This document shows positions 26,988 to 34,716 of a DNA stretch of 64,000 nt, piece by piece (the stretch's first letter is position 1; each line of letters begins with the position of its first letter). Location: the NCBI RefSeq assembly GCF_012524165.2, contig NZ_JABACJ020000011.1, positions 1-64,000 of the forward strand, written 5' to 3'. The position numbers were made by a program, and so were the translations under genes. The DNA comes from Faecalicatena faecalis (GTDB taxonomy: Bacteria; Bacillota; Clostridia; Lachnospirales; Lachnospiraceae). Below the pieces are notes generated by a model. The model was not told where the DNA came from, ran no database searches, and worked only from the letters and a program-made list of their open reading frames with translations.

Positions 26988-28372
26988 ATTCTATTTTAAC
27001 TTCAATCAATGACTTTTTGTATATCTACATTTTAGTGGCTTTATTAGGTGCCGCAGGAATTTATTTTACAGTCAGGACGAAGGCAGTGCAGTTCCGTCTG
27101 TTAAAGACAGGTCTAAAGTCCCTGGTGGACAAGAAAAAATCTGAGCAGGGAATCTCGGCGTTCCAGGCATTGATGATTTCTACGGCATCCAGAGTTGGTA
27201 CAGGAAATATTATAGGTGTGGCAACAGCGATTGCAATCGGAGGTCCGGGAGCTGTTTTCTGGATGTGGATCATGGCACTTTTGGGAGCCGCATCTGCCTT
27301 CATGGAAAGTACGCTGGCCCAGATTTATAAGGTACATGACGGAGACCAATTCAGAGGCGGACCGGCATATTATATTCAGCAGGGGCTTGGAAAGAAATGG
27401 CTGGGTGTCATCTATGCAGTTTTATTGATGGGATGTACCGGGTTCGGATGGAATACCACAACTGCTTATAATATGAGCGCGGCACTGGAATATTATGTAC
27501 CGAATTATAGAGATGGCATCGGCCCCATGGTATTAGGAGCAATTCTGGTTGTTCTGGTTGGATGCATCATATTCGGCGGTGTAAAGAGGATCGGTTTCAT
27601 GTCTTCTGTGCTCGTTCCGATTATGGCAGTCTTTTATATTATTTTTAGTTTAGTCTGTGTAATTGCAAATATTGGAGAGCTTCCGAGAGTGTTTGGTTCT
27701 ATTTTTTCAAATGCATTTGATTTTTCGGCAATGGCCGGCGGTTTTGCTGGTTCCTGTATGGTACAGGGAGTCAAGCGGGGGCTGTTCTCAAATGAGGCTG
27801 GTATGGGAACCGGACCGAATGCAGCAGCGGCAGCAGATTGTGACCATCCGGCAGAAGCTGGTATGGGACAGATGATATCTGTATTTTTGGATACGCTGGT
27901 CATCTGTTCAGCGACAGCAATGATCGTACTCGTATCTGGGGTTGAAGGGACATCTGCAAATGCAGGAACTCCATTTGTCCAGGCAGCAGTTATGAGCATG
28001 TTCGGAAGCTGGGGAATACATATTATCACAGCGGCGTTATTCCTGTTCGCATTTACTACTTTAATAGGAAATTACTATTATGCAGAGGCGAACCTAAGAT
28101 TCATTACGGAGAAAAAGAGTGTGCTGATGATCTTTAGAGTGGTAGCTCTTTGCATTATCTTCATCGGTACTGGTGTCAGCTTTGATACAGCATGGAATAT
28201 GACTGACATCTTAATGGGCCTTGTAGCTATTGTAAATATTCTTGCCGTATTTGCGCTCAGCAAGGTAGCACTGAATGCGCTGAAGAATTATGACAAGCTC
28301 AGAAAGACCGGAGAAAAGCCTATATTTAAGGCAAAAGATATCAATTTAAATAATACAGAATGCTGGAAGTAA
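26981..28372 (+). CDS. sodium:alanine/glycine symporter (AGCS family)
   Basis: A 463-aa inner-membrane transporter with about eleven hydrophobic helices. The family block STASRVGTGNIIGVATAIAIGGPGAVFWMWIMALLG is present, as is GLFSNEAGMGTGPNAAAAA, a second AGCS signature. These transporters import small neutral amino acids (alanine, glycine, sometimes glutamine) with Na+. Placed upstream of nitrilase and asparaginase genes, it likely supplies a substrate or takes up a related amino acid. Start overlaps the stop of the small leader ORF. Confidence 0.93.
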   Translation: MLNSILTSINDFLYIYILVALLGAAGIYFTVRTKAVQFRLLKTGLKSLVDKKKSEQGISAFQALMISTASRVGTGNIIGVATAIAIGGPGAVFWMWIMALLGAASAFMESTLAQIYKVHDGDQFRGGPAYYIQQGLGKKWLGVIYAVLLMGCTGFGWNTTTAYNMSAALEYYVPNYRDGIGPMVLGAILVVLVGCIIFGGVKRIGFMSSVLVPIMAVFYIIFSLVCVIANIGELPRVFGSIFSNAFDFSAMAGGFAGSCMVQGVKRGLFSNEAGMGTGPNAAAAADCDHPAEAGMGQMISVFLDTLVICSATAMIVLVSGVEGTSANAGTPFVQAAVMSMFGSWGIHIITAALFLFAFTTLIGNYYYAEANLRFITEKKSVLMIFRVVALCIIFIGTGVSFDTAWNMTDILMGLVAIVNILAVFALSKVALNALKNYDKLRKTGEKPIFKAKDINLNNTECWK

Positions 28373-28500
28373 GTGATACTTTTAGAAGAATACAGAACAC
28401 CTGCCTGCAAGGCCGGGGATACAGCATCGCTGATAGAAAAAAATCATGGAAAAAATTTTAAGAAAATATAGTTTTATGAAAAAAAAGGAGGTTTTACTTC

Positions 28501-29433
28501 ATGCAGGATTTAAAAAGTCAGATTTGTAAAGTTGCGTTAGTGCAGGCAGAACCTGTACTATTCGATAAGGAAAAAACAATAAAAAAGGCACTTAAGTGTA
28601 TTGAGGAGGCTGCAGAGAATGGGGCGCAGTTGATTGTTTTCCCGGAATCTTTTGTACCATGCTATCCCTATGGAATGACTTTTGGATTTTCCGTCGGAGC
28701 ACGTACCAAGGAAGGACGGGTGGATTGGAAGCGGTACTATGATAATTCTATGGTTGTTCCGGGGGATGAGACAGAACTTCTGGGCCAGGCAGCGGAAAAG
28801 TATGGTGTGTATATCAGTATGGGAATTACAGAGCGGGATGCGGTCAATACGACACTGTATTGTACGAACTTGATTTTTTCACCGGATGGTAAGCTGGCGG
28901 CAAAGCATCGCAAATTAAAGCCGACAGGGGCAGAGCGTTATATTTGGGGAGATGGCTATGAGGGACATTTCCCAGTTGTAGAGACACCATGGGGCGTGAT
29001 GGGCAGCTTGATCTGCTGGGAGAATTATATGCCTCTTGCAAGGGTTGCGTTATACGAAAAGGGGACAGCGATTTATCTGGCACCGAACACAAATGACAAC
29101 CCGGAATGGTTCGATACCATACGTCATATTGCAATTGAGGGACATTGCTATGTCATCAATGTAGATCAATATGTGCGAAGAGAGAGCTATCCGAAGGATT
29201 TGAATGCACAGGATGAAATTCAAAGACTCCCAGAGACGATCATGAATGGTGGAAGCTGTGTCGTGGACCCATATGGTCATTATGTGAATGAACCTGTATG
29301 GGGACAGGAGGCAATCGTATATGCAGAGCTGGATATGGAGGCTGTTGCATCAAGCCGTATGGAATTTGACGGGGTCGGACATTACTCAAGACCGGATGTG
29401 CTCAAGCTGCAGATCAATGAACCACAGGATTGA
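28501..29433 (+). CDS. nitrilase (carbon–nitrogen hydrolase)
   Basis: A 310-aa nitrilase-branch enzyme converting a nitrile to acid and ammonia (or amide). The Glu–Lys–Cys triad is visible: E49 (VFPES), K138 (KHRKLKPTGAERYIWGDG) and C172 (GSLICWENYMPLAR). The block after the lysine is characteristic of true nitrilases rather than amidases. AAAGGAGGTTTTACTTC precedes the ATG. The asparaginase gene begins 31 nt after it, so the two are probably an operon. The natural nitrile is unknown; beta-cyanoalanine is one candidate because its hydrolysis gives asparagine/aspartate. Confidence 0.92.
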   Translation: MQDLKSQICKVALVQAEPVLFDKEKTIKKALKCIEEAAENGAQLIVFPESFVPCYPYGMTFGFSVGARTKEGRVDWKRYYDNSMVVPGDETELLGQAAEKYGVYISMGITERDAVNTTLYCTNLIFSPDGKLAAKHRKLKPTGAERYIWGDGYEGHFPVVETPWGVMGSLICWENYMPLARVALYEKGTAIYLAPNTNDNPEWFDTIRHIAIEGHCYVINVDQYVRRESYPKDLNAQDEIQRLPETIMNGGSCVVDPYGHYVNEPVWGQEAIVYAELDMEAVASSRMEFDGVGHYSRPDVLKLQINEPQD

Positions 29434-29464
29434 TTGACTCAAGTGTTTGAGAGGGAGTGAGGTT

Positions 29465-30472
29465 ATGAAGAAAATCTTGATCATAAATACGGGTGGTACA
29501 TTTTCTTCTGTGGAGAGTGACAGCGGACTGGCACCAGGGATTTCCGGGGAACAGATTATCGATGCGATTCATCCTGGGAAGCAGATATGCCAATTGGAAA
29601 TGGAAGATTACTGCTCCCTTGACAGTGCCAATATTACGCCTGAGGATTGGGTCGAGATTAGCCGGAGAATCAGCCGGGCCGTGAATGTCTATGATGGTGT
29701 CGTGGTGATTCATGGAACCGATGTCATGGCTTATACAGCGGCAATGCTTTCTTTTCTGTTGCTGCACGTGCCGCTTCCTGTTGTGCTGACAGGAAGCCAG
29801 CTCCCCTTGTTCGCACCGCTGACAGATGCAGTCGATAACTGCCAGTGTGCGATACAGATGGCACTTTCCGGTAAGAACGGGGTCTATGTCGTATTTAACA
29901 AGAAAATCATGTTGGGATGCAGGACTTCAAAAGTCAGGACCGTCAGTTTCGATGCTTTTGAGAGCATCAATTATCCGCAGGTGGGGGGATTCAATGCCTT
30001 TGGAATGCAGTTGAATGAGGATGCCCTGCCAAAGCAGACGGGAGAGTTGGCATTTGATCCGGCGTATTCAGACCGAATTGCTGTGTTGAAGGTATTTCCT
30101 GGACTGAATCCAGATATATTTTCCTATCTGTATGAAAAAGGATATGAAGGAGTTTTTATTGAAGGCTTTGGTTTGGGCGGAGTTCCATTCATGAAGAACA
30201 ACCTATTAAAAGAAATCAGGAAGGCCTCCGAGAAAGGCATGGCGATCCTGGTGGGAAGCCAATGCAGATATGAAGGAAGTAACCTGAATATATATGAAAC
30301 AGGGCAGAGGGTAAAGGCCTGCGGAGGGATTCCAGTCTATGATATGACCCAGGAGGCTGTAGTGGCAAAATTAATGTGGTGCTTGGGAAGGACGAAAGAC
30401 AGGAATGAAATTCAGCGGTATTTTTATACAAACCTGACCAATGAAGTCACCTTGGAAAATGAAAGGGCGTAG
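29465..30472 (+). CDS. L-asparaginase, type I-like
   Basis: I choose ATG 29465 (after GAGGGAGTGAGGTT), giving 335 aa; an in-frame ATG at 29447 is less likely. It has no signal peptide, fitting a cytoplasmic enzyme that hydrolyses asparagine to aspartate and ammonia. The two catalytic-threonine blocks are present: INTGGTFSS near the N-terminus and VVIHGTDVMAYTA. It closes the symporter–nitrilase–asparaginase run and is followed by a strong terminator. Confidence 0.92.
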   Translation: MKKILIINTGGTFSSVESDSGLAPGISGEQIIDAIHPGKQICQLEMEDYCSLDSANITPEDWVEISRRISRAVNVYDGVVVIHGTDVMAYTAAMLSFLLLHVPLPVVLTGSQLPLFAPLTDAVDNCQCAIQMALSGKNGVYVVFNKKIMLGCRTSKVRTVSFDAFESINYPQVGGFNAFGMQLNEDALPKQTGELAFDPAYSDRIAVLKVFPGLNPDIFSYLYEKGYEGVFIEGFGLGGVPFMKNNLLKEIRKASEKGMAILVGSQCRYEGSNLNIYETGQRVKACGGIPVYDMTQEAVVAKLMWCLGRTKDRNEIQRYFYTNLTNEVTLENERA

Positions 30473-30514
30473 ATGTTCGGAATCCAGCAAATAATGAAAG
30501 AGAATTAGACCGTG

Positions 30515-30548
30515 AAAGACCATTTCTGATAACAGAAATGGTCTTTTT
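30515..30548 (+). terminator. terminator after the asparaginase gene
   Basis: Stem AAAGACCATTTCTG (30515–30528) and CAGAAATGGTCTTT (30533–30546), 4-nt loop, with further T residues. Strong intrinsic terminator. Confidence 0.92.
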
Positions 30549-30549
30549 G

Positions 30550-30617
30550 GTATCAATGATACTGTAAATATTGACTTTTATAAAGAAGGTGATATAATAA
30601 TAGTATCATTGATACTA
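30550..30617 (+). promoter_or_regulatory. TA promoter flanked by two GTATCAWTGATAC operators
   Basis: Promoter TTGACT (30571–30576), 16-bp spacer, TATAAT (30593–30598). Operator copies lie on both sides: GTATCAATGATAC at 30550–30562 and TAGTATCATTGATACTA at 30601–30617, both near-perfect palindromes. This is the expected layout of an autoregulated toxin–antitoxin operon. Confidence 0.75.
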
Positions 30618-30660
30618 TTATTGGCATATAAGAAATGGATATACAAGAGAGGAGGAAGAA

Positions 30661-31076
30661 TGCCACAATACCAAAAGACAAAGTCGGAAGTAAATCAATT
30701 CTTAGAAAAAGTAAAAAGATTGATTACATACGACGGAAGAACAACAATTAATAATCGGCCATGGGCAAAGGGCCGGGTAAATAAGACATTAACATATATG
30801 GCAGAGACAGGTATAACAAAGCAGGATATTTGTAGAGTTGTACAAGAACTAGAAGTTTGTAATTATTGTTACACAGCAGATGATAGAAATGAGAGATTCC
30901 CAAACGAACAGGTTTGGGTGTTTGGAATTACAAAAAAGTTGATTGATAAGGAAGAGTCTTTATATATAAAATTAAAGATTCGTATTATTAAGGAAGAAAT
31001 ATTATTAATAATGTCATTCCATCCAGAGAATCCAGGAATGGAAAGCTTTAAGTTAAAATTTCCATACAAAGATTAG
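30661..31076 (+). CDS. MqsR-like toxin candidate of the Panacea TA operon
   Basis: ATG 30661 follows AGAGAGGAGGAAGA; an in-frame ATG at 30609 overlaps the operator and is unlikely. The 138-aa product starts MPQYQKTKSEVNQFLEKVKRL and contains GITKQDICRVVQELEVCNYCYTADDRNERFPNEQVWVFG. The size, order before an MqsA-like antitoxin and this pattern (promoter-proximal protein with a DIxxVVxxL helix and tyrosine-rich strand) resemble MqsR-type mRNA interferases, but identity is weak and I would call it a candidate only. It is AT-rich. Confidence 0.65.
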
Positions 31077-31122
31077 ACCTAGAAAATAGCGTAAATATTA
31101 AATTAGAGAAGAATAATAATTT

Positions 31123-31148
31123 ATTTGGCAGTTTTGTGGCTGCCAAAT
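31123..31148 (+). other. hairpin between toxin and antitoxin genes
   Basis: Perfect stem ATTTGGCAG/CTGCCAAAT (31123–31131, 31140–31148) with an 8-nt loop and no T run. It may affect relative expression of the two genes. Confidence 0.5.
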
Positions 31149-31216
31149 GAATTATGTTAATTACATATATTGAAGAGGATAATAAAGTGAAGAATGATAA
31201 AGAAAGGAGCGGCAAG

Positions 31217-32224
31217 ATGGATAAAATGTTATTATGTTTTGAATGTGGTAATTTAAGTAATTATAATTTAAGAGAAACAATTAGAAAATATGAAGGAGAA
31301 GGCTATCAGTTTGAGATGTTGGTTAAGATTCCATTTTGCGATGTATGTGGTGCTCCAATATATGACGAGGAGACTGAAAATGAGATAGCTAAATTGGCAA
31401 ATGAAAAGATAAGAGAACAGAGGGAGATTGTTTCGAAAAAAGATATTATTGAAATTTTAGATACATATAGTGTGAGTCAAAAGTTTTTAAGCAGGTTATT
31501 GGGATGGGGAGAAATTACACTTACAAGATATGTAGGGGGGAATTATACACCGAATAAGAGCAATAGTGATAAGCTAAAAGAATTAAAGAACCCATATATG
31601 TTTAAAAAGCTATTAGAGGATAATCTTCGGGATACAGAAGAACGTAAAGAGGAGAAATCATTTAAAAAAGCTAGTTGTAAGGTTCACAAAGAGTTAGAAA
31701 AATTGGAGGAATCAAAAGGGAAGATTTTCAAGGTAGTTAATTGGTTTTTAGCACAGTCATCAGATGAGGCACCAATTACACATTTAGCGTTGCAGAAGTT
31801 GTTGTATTTTACGCAGTGTTGGAGTATAGCACTTGATGGTAAGGGAATATTTGAAGATGATTGCCAGGCCTGGGTTCATGGTGCGGTTTATCCTCGAGTG
31901 TATGAAGTATTTAAACAATTCAAGTATATGCCGTTACCACGAGTAGAAGAGGTCGAACATTTTAAGGATAATGAACTTATTATTTTAAATGCAGTTAAAA
32001 CATATTACTATGATGTGTATAATGCAAAAGCGCTGGAAGACATCTGCCATCGAGAGGAGCCATATAAAAAGGCTAGAAAGGGGTATCAAGAAGGGGAGAT
32101 GTGCCAGGAGATAATTGGTAAAGATAGTATTCAGGAATATTACGGCAGAATATTAAAAGATTATAATATCCAGATGACGGATATATCAAAGATAAAGAAT
32201 TATCTTAATGCCTTATTGAAATAG
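31217..32224 (+). CDS. antitoxin with YgiT-type zinc finger, HTH and Panacea (DUF4065) domain
   Basis: ATG 31217 (after AGAAAGGAGCGGCAAG) gives 335 aa; an in-frame ATG at 31154 has no site. Order: zinc finger with CFEC…CDVC cysteine pairs (residues ~8–44), XRE-type HTH (SQKFLSRLLGWGEITLTRYVGGNYTPNKSNSDKL, ~90–130), a linker, then a C-terminal Panacea domain (NWFLAQSSDEAPITHLALQKLLYFTQCWSIA…DDCQAWVHGAVYPRVYEVF). Zinc finger plus HTH resembles MqsA, which binds a palindromic operator; Panacea is known as a promiscuous antitoxin domain. Pairs with the gene upstream. Confidence 0.85.
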   Translation: MDKMLLCFECGNLSNYNLRETIRKYEGEGYQFEMLVKIPFCDVCGAPIYDEETENEIAKLANEKIREQREIVSKKDIIEILDTYSVSQKFLSRLLGWGEITLTRYVGGNYTPNKSNSDKLKELKNPYMFKKLLEDNLRDTEERKEEKSFKKASCKVHKELEKLEESKGKIFKVVNWFLAQSSDEAPITHLALQKLLYFTQCWSIALDGKGIFEDDCQAWVHGAVYPRVYEVFKQFKYMPLPRVEEVEHFKDNELIILNAVKTYYYDVYNAKALEDICHREEPYKKARKGYQEGEMCQEIIGKDSIQEYYGRILKDYNIQMTDISKIKNYLNALLK

Positions 32225-32310
32225 TATATCAAAAGGTATACCGTTTGAGAGTAGTACTCTAAGTGGAATGACAGAAGGTTCAGAAAAAAGAATTTTTATA
32301 AAGATAGGAT

Positions 32311-32342
32311 AACAGACGTTCGAGAATGAGCGTCTGTTTTTT
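32311..32342 (+). terminator. terminator of the TA operon
   Basis: Stem AACAGACG/CGTCTGTT with a 12-nt loop (32311–32318, 32331–32338) followed by a T run. Confidence 0.85.
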
Positions 32343-32347
32343 GTTTT

Positions 32348-32494
32348 TCAGAAAAGGTGTTCCAAGGATATAACGTCAAAAATATTCTGTCCCATTTCCT
32401 GCCACACATAGTAATGAAACTGCTTATCTGCCAGAATAAAAACAGAGTCAGGCCAAGTTCTGTCATCCGTCAGAAAAAGAGGTCGTCTATCCAT
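32348..32494 (-). CDS. possible 48-aa ORF
   Basis: Minus-strand ATG at 32494 after AAGAGGACGTTT encodes 48 residues beginning MDRRPLFLTDDRTWPDSV and containing FHYYVWQEMG. It is rich in aromatic residues and not membrane-like. It lies in the 332-bp gap between the TA operon and the T7SS locus; function not recognised. Could be a decayed or spurious ORF. Confidence 0.35.
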   Translation of the reverse strand: MDRRPLFLTDDRTWPDSVFILADKQFHYYVWQEMGQNIFDVISLEHLF

Positions 32495-32511
32495 AAACGT
32501 CCTCTTTTTAA
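32473..32511. terminator. bidirectional hairpin before the T7SS locus
   Basis: Arms AAAAAGAGG and CCTCTTTTT (each with an adjoining CG pair beyond one T) enclose a short loop. A-rich and T-rich flanks make it terminator-like in either direction, insulating the secretion locus. Confidence 0.6.
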
Positions 32512-32556
32512 GGGATTTTGGATATAGTTTAGAAAAAGCAAAGGAAAGAACAGTCT

Positions 32557-33282
32557 ATGAAGAAATGGAAAGGCATAATAGCGGGGGTGATTTTGATGAG
32601 TATTGCGGCAGAGCTAACAGCATGTATACCGAATAGAAAAGAGCAGGAAGAGCAGGCTGTACAAATGTTGAATGAAAAATATAATGAGGAATTCCAGATC
32701 GAAAGATATCTGGGGCAGGAAAGTATGAACGATTATTATGAGGTACTGGCTTTTTCTACAGAATATCCAGATATTCTGTTTGAGGCCAAGGCTGCTCAGG
32801 ATGGATCGTTTATTATGGACGAATATGTGGCATCGAGAGTTTGCCGTAAAGCTGAAGAGCAGATGGAAGAGCAGTTGGGCGGTCTTCCCGGATATATTCA
32901 ACTAAAAGTGCAGGCCGTCAGTAAGTCCATAGATTCTGCACAGGCAGACATGAGTATGCAGGAGTTTATGTCCATTAAATCAAATAATAGATTTGCAGTA
33001 TATTTGATTTACAGTCCTGCGGAAATAGATTCAAGTAAGGTGTATCAGAACCTTACAGGCATGTTCTCAGGTCTTGAATGTATGAGCGGTAATATTCAGC
33101 TTTATGTAACAGATGAAAAGGGACTAAAGCAGACACAGGAGTATCTGGAACAGAGGGCAAAGGTAGACTATGAATTGGATGAGGTGCTTAAGTTTACAGA
33201 TCCAATCACGATTCCATTTGGAAATGGGAATATCCAGTTGACTGAACGTGAATTTATAGAAATGGCAGGTGGTCGATTATGA
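32557..33282 (+). CDS. lipoprotein, candidate immunity protein of the lipase
   Basis: A 241-aa lipoprotein: basic start MKKWKGIIAG, hydrophobic stretch, lipobox ELTAC (Cys22–23 region). The mature part is acidic and otherwise unrecognised. Its stop overlaps the lipase start (ATGA). In Staphylococcus the T7SS phospholipase TslA is neutralised by the surface lipoprotein TilA encoded beside it, and the arrangement here is the same. Role as immunity is inference. First gene of the plus-strand secretion locus. Confidence 0.75.
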   Translation: MKKWKGIIAGVILMSIAAELTACIPNRKEQEEQAVQMLNEKYNEEFQIERYLGQESMNDYYEVLAFSTEYPDILFEAKAAQDGSFIMDEYVASRVCRKAEEQMEEQLGGLPGYIQLKVQAVSKSIDSAQADMSMQEFMSIKSNNRFAVYLIYSPAEIDSSKVYQNLTGMFSGLECMSGNIQLYVTDEKGLKQTQEYLEQRAKVDYELDEVLKFTDPITIPFGNGNIQLTEREFIEMAGGRL

Positions 33283-34532
33283 GTTACCGGGATATACAGA
33301 TGATTATAGCGTCACAGATTGCATATATGGATTTTGATCGCGATGCAGTAGATTCTGGAACATATACCGTCAAGGAATTATTAGATATGGAGCTGGAGGG
33401 GTCCCAGGGAGAGCGTAGAGACACTATTCAGAAACTATTAGACCGGATTGCAGAAAATTCAATCACGCAGGAGTGCGGGAACTGGAAGATAAAGGATATC
33501 AGGGATAACCAGAGCACCAGCGGAATGTACGCCTGTCTGCTGGACACAGGAGATGGCAATGCCCTGGTAGCATTCCGCGGAAGTGAATCCGATAATTTAA
33601 GTAATGTATGTAAAGACTGGATTCAATCTGATTTCGGATTAATCAATAGTGTCCTGACGCCGCAGCAGATAACGGCGGAGCAGTACATGAGGGATATTTA
33701 TCAGAAATATGGAAAGGAATTTACAAGCTTTAGTACTACAGGTCATTCCCTCGGCGGGAATCTGGCAGAGCATGCAGTGATTACGGCCCCTGATGGGATG
33801 CGCAATAAGATTGACTGCTGTGTAAATCTGGACGGGCCGGGATTTTCTAATCAATATTTGACAGCGCATGCAAATGATATCCAAAAGTCTCAAGGACAGA
33901 TCAAGCATTATCAATGGAGCTGGTGCGGACGTCTGTTCAATGTGGTTCCGGGGAGCTATTATCAGACAATTAAAGCGCAGACTCCTGATAAGGGAATTCT
34001 GCTTTTGTCGATGGGTTGGCGGCATGATACATACAACGTGGTTGAATTTGATGAGAATGGGAATGCGATTCCAGGAAAGCCGGATTGGTTTGCAATTGCT
34101 GTGGACCCATTGGCAAAAGCAATTGATTATTCTTTTTTCCTGATCAGTGGAGGAACCATAGGTATTCTATACAATACGATAGATGCAATAAAAGATGGGT
34201 TGGAGGGCCTGTGGAGAAAGTGGGAAGAGATCAGGATGTCTTATTGGAGACAGGCGGAGTTTGAACTAAATGCATATGCAGTAGAAGGAGAAATCGAACA
34301 GTTGTCAGATGTAATTCCCCAGATGCGTGAAATCGGAGAACGAATCGAGCAGATTCAAAGGGAGCTGGCGTTTCAATCTATTGCTGCCGGATATGTAAAG
34401 GTCAAGCTGTGGAGTACGGCCAACCATATCGGACAGGATGCCAAAAAAATGGAGGGACTTTGCAGAGCAGGAAAAGAATGTACACAATGTTATCAGTCAT
34501 ATGAACAAAAAATTGTGGATAACTATGTCTGA
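33279..34532 (+). CDS. DUF2974 (Mbeg1-like) lipase, candidate T7SS effector
   Basis: A 417-aa alpha/beta hydrolase: N-terminus MSYRDIQMIIASQIAYMDFD is typical of DUF2974; the nucleophile elbow is FSTTGHSLGG with Ser157; oxyanion region AFRGSES near 99–105. A His in WRHDTYNV may complete the triad. Residues ~300–417 are a long helical region without hydrophobic helices suitable for membrane spanning. There is no signal peptide. Enzyme first and helical domain last matches the reversed domain order described for TslA, whose helical end targets it to the T7SS. Overlaps both neighbours. Confidence 0.85.
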   Translation: MSYRDIQMIIASQIAYMDFDRDAVDSGTYTVKELLDMELEGSQGERRDTIQKLLDRIAENSITQECGNWKIKDIRDNQSTSGMYACLLDTGDGNALVAFRGSESDNLSNVCKDWIQSDFGLINSVLTPQQITAEQYMRDIYQKYGKEFTSFSTTGHSLGGNLAEHAVITAPDGMRNKIDCCVNLDGPGFSNQYLTAHANDIQKSQGQIKHYQWSWCGRLFNVVPGSYYQTIKAQTPDKGILLLSMGWRHDTYNVVEFDENGNAIPGKPDWFAIAVDPLAKAIDYSFFLISGGTIGILYNTIDAIKDGLEGLWRKWEEIRMSYWRQAEFELNAYAVEGEIEQLSDVIPQMREIGERIEQIQRELAFQSIAAGYVKVKLWSTANHIGQDAKKMEGLCRAGKECTQCYQSYEQKIVDNYV

Positions 34533-34704
34533 TTTTGTAGAAAATGTGAAAAAAGTGTGTCCACAAAACCCGCCACATATTGTATCTGCAGCGGCCCATA
34601 TATATGATGAACTTAATCATGTAAAAATTATATTATACCGGGAGATTAACCCATACAGACAGATAAGGATGGTGCATGACGGGGGATTTCTCAAAACCAT
34701 GTAG
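34525..34704 (+). CDS. small 59-aa protein coupled to the lipase
   Basis: ATG 34525 lies within the lipase stop region (8-nt overlap); an in-frame ATG at 34501 is an alternative. The product begins MSDFVENVKKVCPQNPPHIVSAAAHIYDELNHVKI and is probably helical. By analogy with the small helical partner proteins that accompany LXG or TslA effectors, it could be a targeting partner, but no family is recognised. Confidence 0.55.
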   Translation: MSDFVENVKKVCPQNPPHIVSAAAHIYDELNHVKIILYREINPYRQIRMVHDGGFLKTM

Positions 34705-34716
34705 GAGGACTAGTTT

